Assembly (NCBI GenBank): GCA_014204635.1
Contig: JACHLS010000015.1
Location: 29,004 to 93,003, forward strand
Length of the DNA: 64,000 nucleotides
DNA from: Sporosarcina luteola
GTDB taxonomy: Bacteria; Bacillota; Bacilli; Bacillales_A; Planococcaceae
Direction: 5' to 3'
A model generated the notes under the pieces. It worked only from the letters and a program-made list of their open reading frames with translations. It did not search any database and had not been told where the DNA came from. This document shows positions 8,822 to 18,718 of this stretch, piece after piece. Made by a program: the position numbers and the translations under genes. Position 1 is the stretch's first letter, and the number at the start of each line of letters is the position of its first letter.

Positions 8822-8886
8822 TTGACAATGCATAGAAGGTAAAGTAAACTTTACGTAAAGTTAGCTTTACGTAAAGGGGACTTTAC
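8822..8886 (+). promoter_or_regulatory. Promoter with paired palindromic operators for the XRE operon
   Basis: TTGACA (8822-8827), 17-bp spacer, TAAACT (8845-8850). Two palindromes follow: ACTTTACGTAAAGT (8848-8861) and CTTTACGTAAAG (8865-8876), centres 16 bp apart, plus half-sites GTAAAGT upstream and ACTTTAC downstream. The sites overlap the -10 and start region, as expected for repression by the adjacent XRE protein. Confidence 0.75.
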
Positions 8887-8909
8887 AATTTGAAGGGAGG
8901 AGCATCCAA

Positions 8910-9107
8910 CTGAATAACTTGATAAAGGAAAAGAGGACCGAGATGGGGTGGACGCAAGACGATCTTGCAGAGAAACTGGATGTTTCCAGACAAACAATCA
9001 TTTCCTTAGAAAAGGGGAGATATAACCCCTCCCTCATTTTAGCCTTTAAAATTTCAAAGCTCTTTGCTTGCAGAATTGAAGACATTTTTTTACCGGAGGA
9101 GGAATGA
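8910..9107 (+). CDS. Small XRE-family (Cro/CI-type) repressor
   Basis: 65 residues that are almost entirely one helix-turn-helix domain: MGWTQDDLAEKLDVSRQTII followed by SLEKGRYNPSL and IEDIFLPEEE. This is the common stand-alone repressor of small membrane-protein operons. GGGAGG at 8895-8900 best fits an unusual CTG start at 8910, giving MNNLIKEKRTEMG, which matches the normal N-terminal length; the next in-frame initiator, TTG 8919, would be 18 nt from the ribosome site. It probably controls itself and the next two genes through the palindromes upstream. Confidence 0.85.
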   Translation: MNNLIKEKRTEMGWTQDDLAEKLDVSRQTIISLEKGRYNPSLILAFKISKLFACRIEDIFLPEEE

Positions 9108-9110
9108 CTG

Positions 9111-9422
9111 TTGTACGAAGAATTCGATATATGGGCATTTTTGTCGGGGCTGCCGTTAGGATTGGCCATTGCCGGTATTATCCTTTATTTCAGTTGGAGA
9201 AAAGGGAAGAAGGAGCGCAGGTATGATGAACGGTATACGAATGTTCATCGACAGGCGAAGTCGATATCCTGGGGAACCACGACAGTTGCGATTTTAGTAG
9301 CCTGGGCGATTGTTATGATTGTCGAAGGTTCCCAATTAGCATTTTTCGTATTAGCTGGCTTATGGGTAGTCCATATGGTTTCCTATGGAATTGGCGCGGC
9401 AATCGCGAGTAAACAAAATTAG
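9111..9422 (+). CDS. Small membrane protein, first of a tandem pair
   Basis: 103 residues from TTG 9111, with GGAGGAGGA 7 nt upstream and only 3 nt after the XRE stop. Order: N-terminal transmembrane helix (LGLAIAGIILYFSW), a basic/acidic loop KGKKERRYDERYTNVHRQAK, then two more hydrophobic segments. It is a paralogue of the next gene, sharing the K-ERR-DERY-TVHAKA-ISWG pattern. This arrangement is common for XRE-linked DUF2178-like integral membrane proteins; function unknown. Confidence 0.75.
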   Translation: MYEEFDIWAFLSGLPLGLAIAGIILYFSWRKGKKERRYDERYTNVHRQAKSISWGTTTVAILVAWAIVMIVEGSQLAFFVLAGLWVVHMVSYGIGAAIASKQN

Positions 9423-9436
9423 TAAGGGGGCTCCTT

Positions 9437-9739
9437 ATGATTCTATCAGGAGAAATGATTTCTGGTTTTATATCAGGATTTGGTATTGTCCTGTTAATCG
9501 CTTTGTTCTACTTCTGGAAAGGCAGGAAAGAGCGAAGGTTTGACGAACGGTATGAAACGGTGCATGCAAAAGCGAGGACTATTTCGTGGGGGATTACAGT
9601 CATAGTACTTGCACTTATGTGGCTCGGCGCTTTGATTTACGAAGGAGCATCCCTAGCATTTATCCTTCTTGCCGCAGCATACGGTATTATGCTCCTATCA
9701 TATGGCATAGCGGTTTTTGTTTTGAATAAAAAATTATAA
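9437..9739 (+). CDS. Small membrane protein, second of a tandem pair
   Basis: 100 residues, same layout as the gene before it: hydrophobic N-terminus, GRKERRFDERYETVHAKART loop, two further membrane segments. GGGGGCTCC precedes the ATG weakly. The two genes look like a tandem duplication within the XRE operon. Confidence 0.75.
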   Translation: MILSGEMISGFISGFGIVLLIALFYFWKGRKERRFDERYETVHAKARTISWGITVIVLALMWLGALIYEGASLAFILLAAAYGIMLLSYGIAVFVLNKKL

Positions 9740-9799
9740 ATGAAACGAATCTTTAATCCGTACCGTAAGTAGGATAGAAGAAAGAGAGAGGGGAACAGT

Positions 9800-10699
9800 A
9801 TGACGCTACTATTAAATAATGTTACAAAAAAATTCGGTGATTTCACGGCCGTTGACAAGTTAGATTTGACTGTACAAGAAGGGACAATGTACGGATTCCT
9901 GGGAGCGAACGGAGCTGGGAAAACGACAACCTTCCGAATGGTGTTGGGGCTATTGACGCCGAACGAAGGGACCATTACATGGAATGGAAAAACGATTTCC
10001 TATGCAACAAGCCCTGAGATAGGATATTTGCCAGAAGAACGAGGATTGTATCCCAAAATGAAAGTCGAAGATCAGCTCGTCTTCCTAGGAGAGTTGCGAG
10101 GCATGAAAAAGGCGGATGCCAAAAGGTCGATCGACCAGTGGCTTGAACGCTTCGAGGTGCCGCAATATAAAACCAAGCGGGTGGAAGAGTTGTCGAAAGG
10201 GAATCAGCAGAAGATCCAAGTGATTGCCGCTTTGATGCATAATCCCAAGTTGCTCATATTGGATGAACCCTTCTCCGGACTTGACCCGGTCAATGTTGAA
10301 ATGTTAAAAAGCGCAATTCTTGACTTCCGGAATAACGGGGCCACCATCGTGTTTTCTAGCCACCGGATGGATCATGTGGAGGAGTTATGTGAACAGCTCA
10401 GCATCATCCATCGCGGCAAGCAAATTGTCCGCGGCTCATTGCGCGATGTGAAACGGTCGTTTGGACGACAAAATGTCCGGATTAAATCAGATCACGATTT
10501 AACGGTGTTGGAAGCAATTGATGGGGTGCAGGGCTTTACAAAATCGATAGAGGGCGGCGTATTCCAAATCGAGGATGAGCGGACTGCGGAAAAATTACTT
10601 GCTGCCGCACTGCAGTTGGGGCCGATTCGGCATTTTGAGATTGAGGAGCCGTCGCTGCAGGAAATTTTCATAGCAAAGGTAGGGAAAGAACATGCGTGA
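9800..10699 (+). CDS. yhaQ: ABC transporter ATPase YhaQ (NatA-like)
   Basis: 299 residues (B. subtilis YhaQ 298). It is the ATP-hydrolysing subunit of an exporter with YhaP. Walker A is GANGAGKTTT, the signature is LSKGNQQKIQ, Walker B is LLILDEPFSGLDP, and the H-loop is SSHRMD. The C-terminal ~80 residues form the accessory domain of NatA-type ATPases. AGAGAGGGGAACAGT precedes the ATG. It overlaps yhaP by 8 nt. The substrate is unknown; sodium export is known for the related NatAB. Confidence 0.9.
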   Translation: MTLLLNNVTKKFGDFTAVDKLDLTVQEGTMYGFLGANGAGKTTTFRMVLGLLTPNEGTITWNGKTISYATSPEIGYLPEERGLYPKMKVEDQLVFLGELRGMKKADAKRSIDQWLERFEVPQYKTKRVEELSKGNQQKIQVIAALMHNPKLLILDEPFSGLDPVNVEMLKSAILDFRNNGATIVFSSHRMDHVEELCEQLSIIHRGKQIVRGSLRDVKRSFGRQNVRIKSDHDLTVLEAIDGVQGFTKSIEGGVFQIEDERTAEKLLAAALQLGPIRHFEIEEPSLQEIFIAKVGKEHA

Positions 10700-11954
10700 T
10701 TTTTGGATTATCTTTAAACAGGCGTTTGTTACCAAGGCAAAGGCAAAATCATTTACTATCACAACAGCGATCATGGTTGCGGCGATTTTCATATTTGCCA
10801 ATATTGGAAGCATCATTGACAGTGTGAAAAATATCACAGGCGATGATAAGACCGCAAATGAGCTGAATGTCATTGACAATAGCGGTGTGCTCTTTCCATT
10901 GTTGAAAGCAGAAATTGAGGCAGCTGATGAAACATTATCACTTGTCGATTCTAAAAGTACGGAAGCTGAACTTGAAAATGAAGTAAAAGAGGGAGCCATC
11001 GATTCATTTGTGACATTGGACTTAAATGAAGCGAATACGATTCAAGCGAAGTATATGACGAAAAGTGTCATCGATTTTGATTTTCCTAGACAGATTCAAG
11101 AAGCACTGCAATCCGTCCAGACGCAAATGAATGCGCAGCAGTTGTCATTGACTGGAGAACAAGTTCAGTCCCTCTTCGCACCGATCCAGTTTGAACAAAA
11201 GAATATATCGGCATCCGCGAAATCGGAAGAAGAGTTAATGCAGGCAGGTGTATTAGTTTATGTGTTGATGTTTGTCATTTACATGTCTGTTATCATGTAT
11301 TCCAGTATGATTGCGATGGAAGTCGCTACAGAGAAATCGTCTCGTGTGATGGAGATCCTGATTTCCAGTGTATCGCCAGTAAAGCATATGTTTGCGAAGG
11401 TGTTCGGTATTGGAACGCTCGGCATTTTGCAAATCATTATTTACGGTTTGGCAGGCTACATTGCTTTCACTACGGCGAAAGCGAAAGAAACAGGCGGTTT
11501 TCTTGATATGCTGGATCTATCGAATATGAATGTTTCCACTTTGGTTTATGCCGTTGTATTCTTCCTGCTGGGCTATTTCTTATATGCGACGCTGGCGGCA
11601 TTGCTCGGTTCGCTGGTCAGCCGGACAGAAGATGTGCAGCAGATGATTTTGCCGATGTCATTGCTGATCGTGGCAGCATTTCTTATTGCCATGGCAGGAC
11701 TCGGCAATCCAGAGCTTGGTTTTCTGAAATACGCATCGTATTTCCCATTCTTTACACCGCTTGTTATGTTCTTGCGAGTTGGTATGTTGAACTTGCCGCT
11801 ATGGGAACCGCTAGTATCAATCGGCATTATGATTGTCACGATCTTCTTGCTTGGCTGGTTCGGTGCCCGCGTTTATCGCGGCGGTGTACTGATGTATGGT
11901 CCATCCCGTTCCTTGAAAGACATTAAAAAAGCGGTACAGCTAGGAAAAGAATAA
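10692..11954 (+). CDS. yhaP: ABC transporter permease YhaP (NatB-like)
   Basis: 420 residues (B. subtilis YhaP 419). ABC-2 type permease: one N-terminal helix, a large extracytoplasmic region (about residues 45-185), then five to six C-terminal helices. The conserved MAMEVATEKSSRVMEILISS amphipathic segment before the second helix is typical of NatB/YhaP. It starts inside the end of yhaQ, so the two are coupled. Confidence 0.9.
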   Translation: MRDFWIIFKQAFVTKAKAKSFTITTAIMVAAIFIFANIGSIIDSVKNITGDDKTANELNVIDNSGVLFPLLKAEIEAADETLSLVDSKSTEAELENEVKEGAIDSFVTLDLNEANTIQAKYMTKSVIDFDFPRQIQEALQSVQTQMNAQQLSLTGEQVQSLFAPIQFEQKNISASAKSEEELMQAGVLVYVLMFVIYMSVIMYSSMIAMEVATEKSSRVMEILISSVSPVKHMFAKVFGIGTLGILQIIIYGLAGYIAFTTAKAKETGGFLDMLDLSNMNVSTLVYAVVFFLLGYFLYATLAALLGSLVSRTEDVQQMILPMSLLIVAAFLIAMAGLGNPELGFLKYASYFPFFTPLVMFLRVGMLNLPLWEPLVSIGIMIVTIFLLGWFGARVYRGGVLMYGPSRSLKDIKKAVQLGKE

Positions 11955-12019
11955 AAGAAGGAACGTTTTCTTGGGGCAACCGATTCGGTTGAGGGGGAAA
12001 GTTTTTAAATACACTCTAG

Positions 12020-12060
12020 ACAGGGACACCATTCACAGAAGAATGGGTGTCCCTGTTTTC
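12020..12060 (+). terminator. Terminator after yhaQP
   Basis: ACAGGGACACC-ATTC paired with GAATGGGTGTCCCTGT, then TTTTC. Apart from this hairpin and the yhaO ribosome site (GAAGGAGG), I see nothing more in 11955-12266. Confidence 0.9.
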
Positions 12061-12266
12061 GTTGACATCTCGTTGTTCACATCTTTTCAACCTAAGCGTT
12101 TTTTTCGGTTGCCTATTGGGGTAGTATCACTAGCTAAATTGTTTTTTGTTGTCTCCTCTTAAAGAAACCCCTTATTTTCAGAACGCTTCCTTTTATTTTT
12201 CTGTTTCTATTAGGGATTGATATGGTAAAATAGGAACAAATATTCGTTTTGTGAAGGAGGATTGCA

Positions 12267-13484
12267 ATGTCTACTATCCGTTTTATCCATACAGCCGATC
12301 TCCATCTTGGAAGCCCTTTTAAGGGGATGACCGATTTGCCCGCGTCCCATCTGGAGTCTCTTCGGAGTAGCACGATACAGGCATTTCAACGGATGATCGA
12401 GCATGCTCTCGTTTCAAAACCGGATTTTGTGCTCGTTGTAGGCGATTTGTATGATGGGGAAGATCGGAATTTAAGGGCGCAGTTGAAGTTTCAAGAAGGA
12501 ATGGAAAAGCTGCACGAGGCCGGCATTCCCGTTTTCCTTTCTCATGGAAATCATGATCATTTAAGTGGTTCGTGGACAAGAGTCGCCTTGCCTCCGAATG
12601 TTCATGTTTTTGACGACACAGTGGAAACGGCGCGCATTCAATTGAACGGGCAGGACGTGTTGATACATGGTTTCAGCTACAAAGAAAGACATATTCGAAC
12701 GCCGATGATCCATCACTATCCAAAAGCGGCAGGGGACAATATTGAAATCGGCATGCTGCATGGCAGTGTGGCGGGAAATGAGACCCATGCTGTGTATGCC
12801 CCTTTTACAAAGGAGCAGCTTCTGGAAAAGCGATATGATTATTGGGCGCTTGGACATATTCATCTCCGTCAAAAACTGCACCAAGATCCGCCGATCATTT
12901 ATCCAGGCAATATACAGGGGCGGCATCGGAATGAAAAGGGGATGAAGGGATTTTATGAAGTGGAATTATCGAAAACCGAAACAGCTCTTCGATTTATTCC
13001 GACATCTGCCATTCTGTTTGAGCAAATTGAAGTGGAGTGTTCCGGTATTCGTCATGCCAATGAGTGGTTAAAGCATTGCTGGGAAGCATTGGAGACGAAT
13101 GAAACGAACATAGGCCGCATCGTGGAGTTGCGCCTTACCGGGGTGGACACGGAGACCGAGGAGTTGTTCAGACAGGCACCGGAGAATGAGTGGCTGGAAG
13201 TCCTGCGCGAACATTTGGATGAGGTGGAGCCATTCATCTGGATCCGGAGTCTGGAAATCGAACGGCGTTCCGCTAGTTTACATACTACACCAAATGGAAT
13301 GGTCGATTCCATTCTGGCAACGATGGAAGGATGGGCGATTGAAGATTGGCAATCCACATTGCAAGAAGTGTACCAGCATGTCCGAATCAGCAAGTATTTG
13401 GAAGTGCTTGATGAAAAGGACGTCACGCGCATTAAACGGGATGCCAAACAGTTCATCGAAAATGAATTGGTCCGAATGGAGTGA
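12267..13484 (+). CDS. yhaO: DNA repair exonuclease family protein YhaO (SbcD/Mre11-like)
   Basis: 405 residues (B. subtilis YhaO 408). The N-terminal metallophosphoesterase motifs are in order: TADLHLGSP, VGDLYDGE, SHGNHDH, LHGSVAG and LGHIHLRQ, giving the two-metal nuclease site. The C-terminal part is a capping domain. It is the nuclease partner of the SMC-like ATPase encoded 9 nt downstream, by analogy with Mre11-Rad50 and SbcCD. First gene of yhaO-yhaN-yhaM. Confidence 0.9.
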   Translation: MSTIRFIHTADLHLGSPFKGMTDLPASHLESLRSSTIQAFQRMIEHALVSKPDFVLVVGDLYDGEDRNLRAQLKFQEGMEKLHEAGIPVFLSHGNHDHLSGSWTRVALPPNVHVFDDTVETARIQLNGQDVLIHGFSYKERHIRTPMIHHYPKAAGDNIEIGMLHGSVAGNETHAVYAPFTKEQLLEKRYDYWALGHIHLRQKLHQDPPIIYPGNIQGRHRNEKGMKGFYEVELSKTETALRFIPTSAILFEQIEVECSGIRHANEWLKHCWEALETNETNIGRIVELRLTGVDTETEELFRQAPENEWLEVLREHLDEVEPFIWIRSLEIERRSASLHTTPNGMVDSILATMEGWAIEDWQSTLQEVYQHVRISKYLEVLDEKDVTRIKRDAKQFIENELVRME

Positions 13485-13493
13485 GGTTAGGAA

Positions 13494-16391
13494 ATGATTA
13501 TCCGGAAATTGGTCATCTATGGGTTTGGCAAACATGAAAACGTCTCAATCGATCTTCAGAATGGAATCAATGTACTGTATGGCCAGAATGAGGCCGGGAA
13601 AACGACAATCCAGCAATTCCTGCTCCATATCCTCTTTGGGTTTCCCCAAAAGAATCATGTTTTGCAACGATACGAACCCAAAACAGGCGGAAAATATGGT
13701 GGACAAGTCCATATCGATGATCCGGACGCTGGTAGATGTATTATTGAAAGAGTTCGCGGAAAGTCTGCCGGCACCGTTACAGTTCAATACGAAGATGGCT
13801 CCGTTGGGGGAGAGGAAGCGCTCCGACAGCTTTTGCGGCACTATGACCGCTCCTCGTTCGAGGCCATCTTTTCCTTTTCACTCCTCCAGTTGCAGGGATT
13901 TGAGAAAATGGATGAGGAACAATTAAGCCGCACGCTTCTTGCATCGGGCACAACGGGTGTGGATGCGTTGCTGCAACTTGAGTCGAAGCTGGAAAAGGAA
14001 ATGGGGGAATTGTTTAAAAAGAATGGCAGAGTCCCAGAAATGAATGTCCGATTGGCCGAACTTCGTGAAATGGAGAGAGCGTTAAAAGAAGAAAGGGAGC
14101 AGGCCGACGAATATGCTCCTGCTGTCAATCGTATGATGACCATTGACAGCATTCTAGAAGAATTAAAGGTTGAAGAACGGGAATTGGAACACCAGCGCAA
14201 GACGATAGATTCGCAACGGCAAGTAATGCCATTGATTGAGAAGGAAAAGGGATTGATGGCCCGATTGGAGCGAAATGCCGTTTCGAGTTTTCCGACTGAT
14301 GGCATACGGCGATACGAGGTGATCAATAACAAGTTGCTTGATGTTTTGGCAAGAAGGCGAGTCATCCAAAATGAGCTCGAAAAAGTTGCGGACACAAGCG
14401 GAATGCGGGAACAGAACATGCTCGTTCGGCTGGAACGGCTTGTAGCCTGTGAGAGTGAATGGCATCAGTGGCGTTCTGCTAAAAGGACGGCAAGTGAGGA
14501 GATTCGTTCACTACAGGGCAAACGGAATCGTTTCTTTGCCAGTCTCGGCATCCGAGAAGAAGAAAAAGCGGCTCTTGTGCTTGCAGCGGATGTTTCCATC
14601 CAACAGGAGAAGAAACTGCTTTTATTGTTGGAGCAATTACAACAACATAATAAACAACTGGATTATTTGAAAAGGCAGCTTGCCCAGTTGAAGAACGAAG
14701 AGACTGCGCTTGACTCAGATAGGAAACGATTGGAGCAGTCGGCCCCAACCGTCGAGGAAAGTAAGAAGTGTGCCGAATGGCCACAACTGCAGCAGCGCCT
14801 TGCTGAAGCTAAAGCGTTCATTCGACTGAATGACATGCCTTCCGGAACTATACGAATTATTCCCGCGTCTATGCTGCTAATGGCAATTCTTTTGGCTGGT
14901 GTGGGCGTTGTCAGTGAACAATGGATGATGATCTTTTGCAGTGTGCTGTTGGGCGCTGCTGCCGTTTTGATCCATAGCAGATTGCGAAAAACAAGTCCTG
15001 CTGACGTGAAAAGAAAAGAGATGGAACAATTGATTGCGCGACATGCGAATGAGGAAGAACTGATGGACGCGCTGATTCAAAAAGTGGATCATTATCTACG
15101 GAAAAAGGAAGCAATTGAAAATGCTTCACTGGCGGTTGAGCGGAATAAGAAGATCTACCGGGAAGAGCTTCATGCCGCACAATCGGGGGTAGAGCACACG
15201 ACAGATCAGCTCCATGGTTTTCTTCAGGCGTATGGGTTTGAGGAACTGCCCAGTTTGCCGATCATTCCAGAAATCTTTCGGATGATCAGGGAGTTGCAGG
15301 AAGTGGGTAGGGAGTTGGAGTCTGCCCAAGACAGCAAACGGAATGCCTCCAGCAAAATGGCAGTATGCTTGGAGGAGGCCAGCGGTGTATTAGGGAAAGA
15401 AGTTCCAGAAGAAACACTATTCGAGCATCTTCGCAATGAATTGATGTCGCAGAAAGAACGGCTGGAGAAGCAGAAAGCAGATTCTCAAAAGGTGAGTGAT
15501 TTGCAAGAGGAACTGGAGCAGCACGATCAGACAGTTGAAATGTTGCAAGTACAGCGAGAGGCGCTATTGACAGAGGCGGCAGCGGCATCCGAGGAAGAAT
15601 TCTATAGCGCGTTTGATGTGTACCAAGAGACAGAATTGGTAAGAAGGCAATTGGACGATGTGAGGAACCAGCTTTCTGCATATGACCGTTCAGCATGGCC
15701 AGCTGAACTTACGATTGGCGGAGTGGAAGAGACGGCAGGATACGTGGCAAACCGGTTAGAGGAGATAGCGGAACAGCAATCAAAATTGCTGGAAGAGAAG
15801 GTACACTTGGCGCATCTGACCGAGCGGCTTGCAGATAATGACACCTATGAACGCATGTTGCAGCAGTTTGAAAATAAACGTGCTGAATTTTCACAGCTCG
15901 CCCATAAATGGTCCTCCAAAAAAGCTGTAGCCGAAGCGATCCGTCAAACGATGGCTGAACTGAAGGAAAAAAAGCTGCCGGGTGTCTTACGGCAGGCCAG
16001 TCTCTACTTTTCAGAATTGACTGGAGGGGCCTATAATGGTTTAACGGTTGGAGAAGAGGGATTGTTCCGGGTAATCCGCGAGGACGACAATATGCTGTTT
16101 CCGATTGTGGAATTAAGTCAGGCGACCAAGGAACAGGCATACATCTCCTTACGGCTGGCATTAGCCGAATCTTTGCGGGGAACAGCACCATTTCCTATCA
16201 TGATGGACGACCCGTTTGTTCATTTTGACGGCATACGTCTTTCTCGTATGATAAAATTGTTGAAGAGATTGCAAGCGGAGCACCAGTTCATCTATTTTAC
16301 TTGTCACGAAATGATGACGAAACACTTGCATCAGGCAACGATTATTACTGTTTCCAAACTAGGAAACAATCAGGGGGCGGTTCTTCAATGA
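13494..16391 (+). CDS. yhaN: SMC/Rad50-like AAA ATPase YhaN
   Basis: 965 residues (B. subtilis YhaN about 963). Walker [10 protein letters not shown] lies near residue 30 and Walker [14 protein letters not shown] near residue 905, separated by long coiled coils, as in Rad50/SbcC. Unusually for such ATPases, a hydrophobic hairpin of about 35 residues lies near residues 455-490 ([14 protein letters not shown] and [14 protein letters not shown]), suggesting that the hinge region is membrane anchored; B. subtilis YhaN has a similar insertion as far as I recall. It ends in an ATGA overlap with yhaM. Confidence 0.9.
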   Translation: MIIRKLVIYGFGKHENVSIDLQNGINVLYGQNEAGKTTIQQFLLHILFGFPQKNHVLQRYEPKTGGKYGGQVHIDDPDAGRCIIERVRGKSAGTVTVQYEDGSVGGEEALRQLLRHYDRSSFEAIFSFSLLQLQGFEKMDEEQLSRTLLASGTTGVDALLQLESKLEKEMGELFKKNGRVPEMNVRLAELREMERALKEEREQADEYAPAVNRMMTIDSILEELKVEERELEHQRKTIDSQRQVMPLIEKEKGLMARLERNAVSSFPTDGIRRYEVINNKLLDVLARRRVIQNELEKVADTSGMREQNMLVRLERLVACESEWHQWRSAKRTASEEIRSLQGKRNRFFASLGIREEEKAALVLAADVSIQQEKKLLLLLEQLQQHNKQLDYLKRQLAQLKNEETALDSDRKRLEQSAPTVEESKKCAEWPQLQQRLAEAKAFIRLNDMPSGTIRIIPASMLLMAILLAGVGVVSEQWMMIFCSVLLGAAAVLIHSRLRKTSPADVKRKEMEQLIARHANEEELMDALIQKVDHYLRKKEAIENASLAVERNKKIYREELHAAQSGVEHTTDQLHGFLQAYGFEELPSLPIIPEIFRMIRELQEVGRELESAQDSKRNASSKMAVCLEEASGVLGKEVPEETLFEHLRNELMSQKERLEKQKADSQKVSDLQEELEQHDQTVEMLQVQREALLTEAAAASEEEFYSAFDVYQETELVRRQLDDVRNQLSAYDRSAWPAELTIGGVEETAGYVANRLEEIAEQQSKLLEEKVHLAHLTERLADNDTYERMLQQFENKRAEFSQLAHKWSSKKAVAEAIRQTMAELKEKKLPGVLRQASLYFSELTGGAYNGLTVGEEGLFRVIREDDNMLFPIVELSQATKEQAYISLRLALAESLRGTAPFPIMMDDPFVHFDGIRLSRMIKLLKRLQAEHQFIYFTCHEMMTKHLHQATIITVSKLGNNQGAVLQ

Positions 16392-17332
16392 AAAAAATAT
16401 TAGAGCATCAAGTCGGTGAACCGGTTGATCTTTTTCTGCTCATTAAACAATCCGTAAAAGGGATTACACAACAAGGCAGTCCTTTCATGACATTGATTCT
16501 TCAAGATAAAAGTGGAGATATTGAAGCGAAGTTATGGGACACAGGAGAAGAGCAGGAAAAGATGTACGCTGCAGCAACGATTGTAAAGGTTGGCGGGGAA
16601 ATACATGATTACCGGGGGAAAAGTCAGTTGCGCATCAAGAGCATCCGTCCGGCAAAGGAAGAGGAAGGCATCTCCATTTCAGACCTTGTGCCGTCAGCTT
16701 CTAAAAGCAAGGAAGTACTGTTTGAGGAGCTTCTGCAATTCTTCTTTGAAATGAAGAATCCCGATATTCAACGCATTACCCGGCATTTATTGAAGAAACA
16801 TCAGGCGGATATTATGGTGTATCCGGCAGCGACTAAAAATCATCATGATTATGTATCCGGTCTTTTGGATCATGTCGTGTCTATGCTGAAACTTGGAAAA
16901 GCAATTGCAGAACTGTATCCGACATTGAACAAGGACTTGTTATATGCCGGTATCATCCTGCATGATATAGGTAAGGTGGTAGAGTTATCGGGCCCGATCG
17001 CGACGCAGTACACCGTGGAAGGGAATTTGCTTGGGCATATTACCATCATGGTGAATGAAATTTCAAAGGCCGCCGATGAATTAGGAATTGGGGGCGAAGA
17101 AGTCACCCTGCTGCAGCATATGGTTCTATCCCATCATGGGAAAGAAGAGTGGGGCAGCCCGAAACGGCCGATGCTGAAGGAAGCAGAAATCCTGCATTAT
17201 ATTGACAATATTGATGCGAAAATGAATATGCTGAATCGGGCTATGGCCAAGACAGCCCCCGGGGAATTTACGGAGCGTATTTTCCCATTGGACAATCGGT
17301 CTTTCTATAAGCCTTCGTTTGATGAATCGTGA
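16388..17332 (+). CDS. yhaM: 3'-5' exoribonuclease YhaM
   Basis: 314 residues, exactly the B. subtilis length. Order: N-terminal OB-fold nucleic-acid-binding domain (about 15-100), then an HD phosphohydrolase domain with [20 protein letters not shown] and HMVLSHHG. It degrades single-stranded RNA, and DNA in vitro, from the 3' end. ATG 16388 overlaps the yhaN stop by ATGA, so translation is coupled; the longer frame from 16301 would run inside yhaN. Confidence 0.93.
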   Translation: MKKILEHQVGEPVDLFLLIKQSVKGITQQGSPFMTLILQDKSGDIEAKLWDTGEEQEKMYAAATIVKVGGEIHDYRGKSQLRIKSIRPAKEEEGISISDLVPSASKSKEVLFEELLQFFFEMKNPDIQRITRHLLKKHQADIMVYPAATKNHHDYVSGLLDHVVSMLKLGKAIAELYPTLNKDLLYAGIILHDIGKVVELSGPIATQYTVEGNLLGHITIMVNEISKAADELGIGGEEVTLLQHMVLSHHGKEEWGSPKRPMLKEAEILHYIDNIDAKMNMLNRAMAKTAPGEFTERIFPLDNRSFYKPSFDES

Positions 17333-17340
17333 TACATTGA

Positions 17341-17383
17341 AAAAGGGCTGCCCTGTACGACAATCGTACAGGGCAGCCCTTTT
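17341..17383. terminator. Bidirectional terminator between yhaM and prsA
   Basis: Perfect 20-bp stem from AAAAGGGCTGCCCTGTACGA to its complement with a 3-nt loop; A/T tracts on both sides serve the two convergent genes. Confidence 0.95.
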
Positions 17384-17390
17384 GAAATCT

Positions 17391-18266
17391 TTACTTTTTA
17401 GCTTTTTCTTCTTTTGCAGGAAGGTAAGTTTCCAAAGCGTTTTGGAATTCTTTCTCCTTAATATCAACACCAGCATTTTTCACAAGTTCTTTCAAACGAG
17501 CTTCGAATGCAGCGCTTTTCAAGTTGTTTTCAACTTCTGCTTTAATTTCATCATCTGTCTTTTCTGTCTCTGCTTTGCGTGTATCAAGCAATTCGATGAC
17601 ATGGTAGCCAAAGCTTGTTTTGACTGGTTCACTAATTTCGCCTTTTTTCAACTTGTAAGCAGCGTCTTCAAACGGTTTTACCATTTGGCCTTGTCCAAAC
17701 CAGCCAAGATCGCCGCCTGTCTCTTCAGCCTTATCTTCAGTTGAATATTCTTTTGCCAATTTTGCGAAGTCCCCGCCGTCTTTTAACTTTTGAATAACTT
17801 CTTTTGCTGTTTTCTCATCCTTTACAAGGATATGGCGAGCATGCAATTCAGTTTTGGCATGTTCCACACCAGCTTTAATGTCTTCATCAGAAACTTTCAA
17901 GGAGTCGATCAGTTTCTTTTGCAACATTTGACTTTTGACATTCTTTTCAAAGAATGTTTCAGTAATGCCGTTTTGTTGCAAGTATAGATCAAAGTTGTCT
18001 CCATACATGTCCTTTTGATTTTTAATTTCTTCCTTCAATTCTTTATCAGGAATATTGTATTCGTGTTCAATCGCTTTTTGAAGAAGCATATTCTCGACAA
18101 CTTGAACGCCGATTGCATCTTTCATTTCATTATAGAAATCTTCTTTTGTAATATTTCCGTATTTTGTCGATGCAATAACTTCATCATCGGCCGCTTTTTT
18201 ATCGCTGCAAGCCGAAAGGGCAAGTACGGAAGTGGCTAAAGAGATGGCAATTAATGTTTTTTTCAT
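17391..18266 (-). CDS. prsA: PrsA foldase lipoprotein (peptidyl-prolyl isomerase)
   Basis: 291 residues. Signal peptide with lipobox LSAC, lipidated Cys20. The central PpiC parvulin domain runs from ELHARHILVKDEKTA to SFGYHVIELLD, flanked by helical N- and C-terminal chaperone regions. It folds exported proteins on the outer face of the membrane and is essential or nearly so in Bacillus. Position next to yhaM and upstream of scoC agrees with B. subtilis. Confidence 0.95.
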   Translation of the reverse strand: MKKTLIAISLATSVLALSACSDKKAADDEVIASTKYGNITKEDFYNEMKDAIGVQVVENMLLQKAIEHEYNIPDKELKEEIKNQKDMYGDNFDLYLQQNGITETFFEKNVKSQMLQKKLIDSLKVSDEDIKAGVEHAKTELHARHILVKDEKTAKEVIQKLKDGGDFAKLAKEYSTEDKAEETGGDLGWFGQGQMVKPFEDAAYKLKKGEISEPVKTSFGYHVIELLDTRKAETEKTDDEIKAEVENNLKSAAFEARLKELVKNAGVDIKEKEFQNALETYLPAKEEKAKK

Positions 18267-18408
18267 ACGTTTTCTCTCCTAACTTTTGTCTACAACAGTT
18301 GATACTATACCATAAAAACGAATGTAAGACAAAAAGGTTCCATCGGATAAACAGCCTATGGTCTAAAAAAAGTGAAGCATATGCTAACAAGAGAGAGGAG
18401 GTGCTCCA

Positions 18409-18501
18409 ATGGGTGGATATAGCGGCCAAGGAGCTGGCTTCGCATTGATTGTTGTATTGTTCATTCTGCTGATTATCGTAGGTGCAGCTTTCTGGTACTA
18501 A
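18409..18501 (+). CDS. YjcZ/YhzE-family 30-residue membrane peptide
   Basis: MGGYSGQGAGFALIVVLFIL followed by LIIVGAAFWY: a glycine/tyrosine-rich N-terminus and one transmembrane helix, typical of the tiny YjcZ-type sporulation peptides. GAGAGGAGGTG is ideally placed 5' of the ATG. CATATGCTA at 18378-18386 resembles a mother-cell sigma-K -10 element (CATANNNTA), which would suit a sporulation gene, but no clear -35 is visible. Followed by a terminator. Confidence 0.85.
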   Translation: MGGYSGQGAGFALIVVLFILLIIVGAAFWY

Positions 18502-18526
18502 GCGGATAGGTGATGTAAATACAAGG

Positions 18527-18577
18527 GGCTGTCAAGAAATTCAGTGATCCGAGCTGATTTTCTGTGACAGCCTTTTT
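18527..18577 (+). terminator. Terminator after the YjcZ-type gene
   Basis: GGCTGTCA paired with TGACAGCC around an inner AGAAAT/ATTTTCT helix, then TTTTT. Confidence 0.85.
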
Positions 18578-18589
18578 CTTGAAAGTTCA

Positions 18590-18650
18590 TATACTTGTAG
18601 TTTTGACTTTGCACGGATTGCGAAGCTTGCTTTCCGCGGACCCGGCTTGT
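18590..18650. repeat. Remnant of a GC-rich intergenic repeat
   Basis: Contains GCGAAGCTTGCTTTCCGCGG, which from memory resembles part of a dispersed GC-rich repeat common near terminators in Bacillaceae and Planococcaceae. A second, longer relative lies at 20845-20935. No coding sense. Confidence 0.4.
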
Positions 18651-18718
18651 TCCCCCTTAATTGTTTACATTCAATCATTGGGGGCCGTGCTACAATGATT
18701 TTAATTAGGAGGTTGGAT

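Noticed and set aside
8848..8876. Integration or replication site
   Set aside because: The paired palindromes overlap a clear promoter of an XRE gene, so an operator is the simpler reading.
14479..14784. Many 60-190-codon ORFs opposite yhaN
   Set aside because: Antisense shadows of a long, well-conserved gene, with no ribosome sites.
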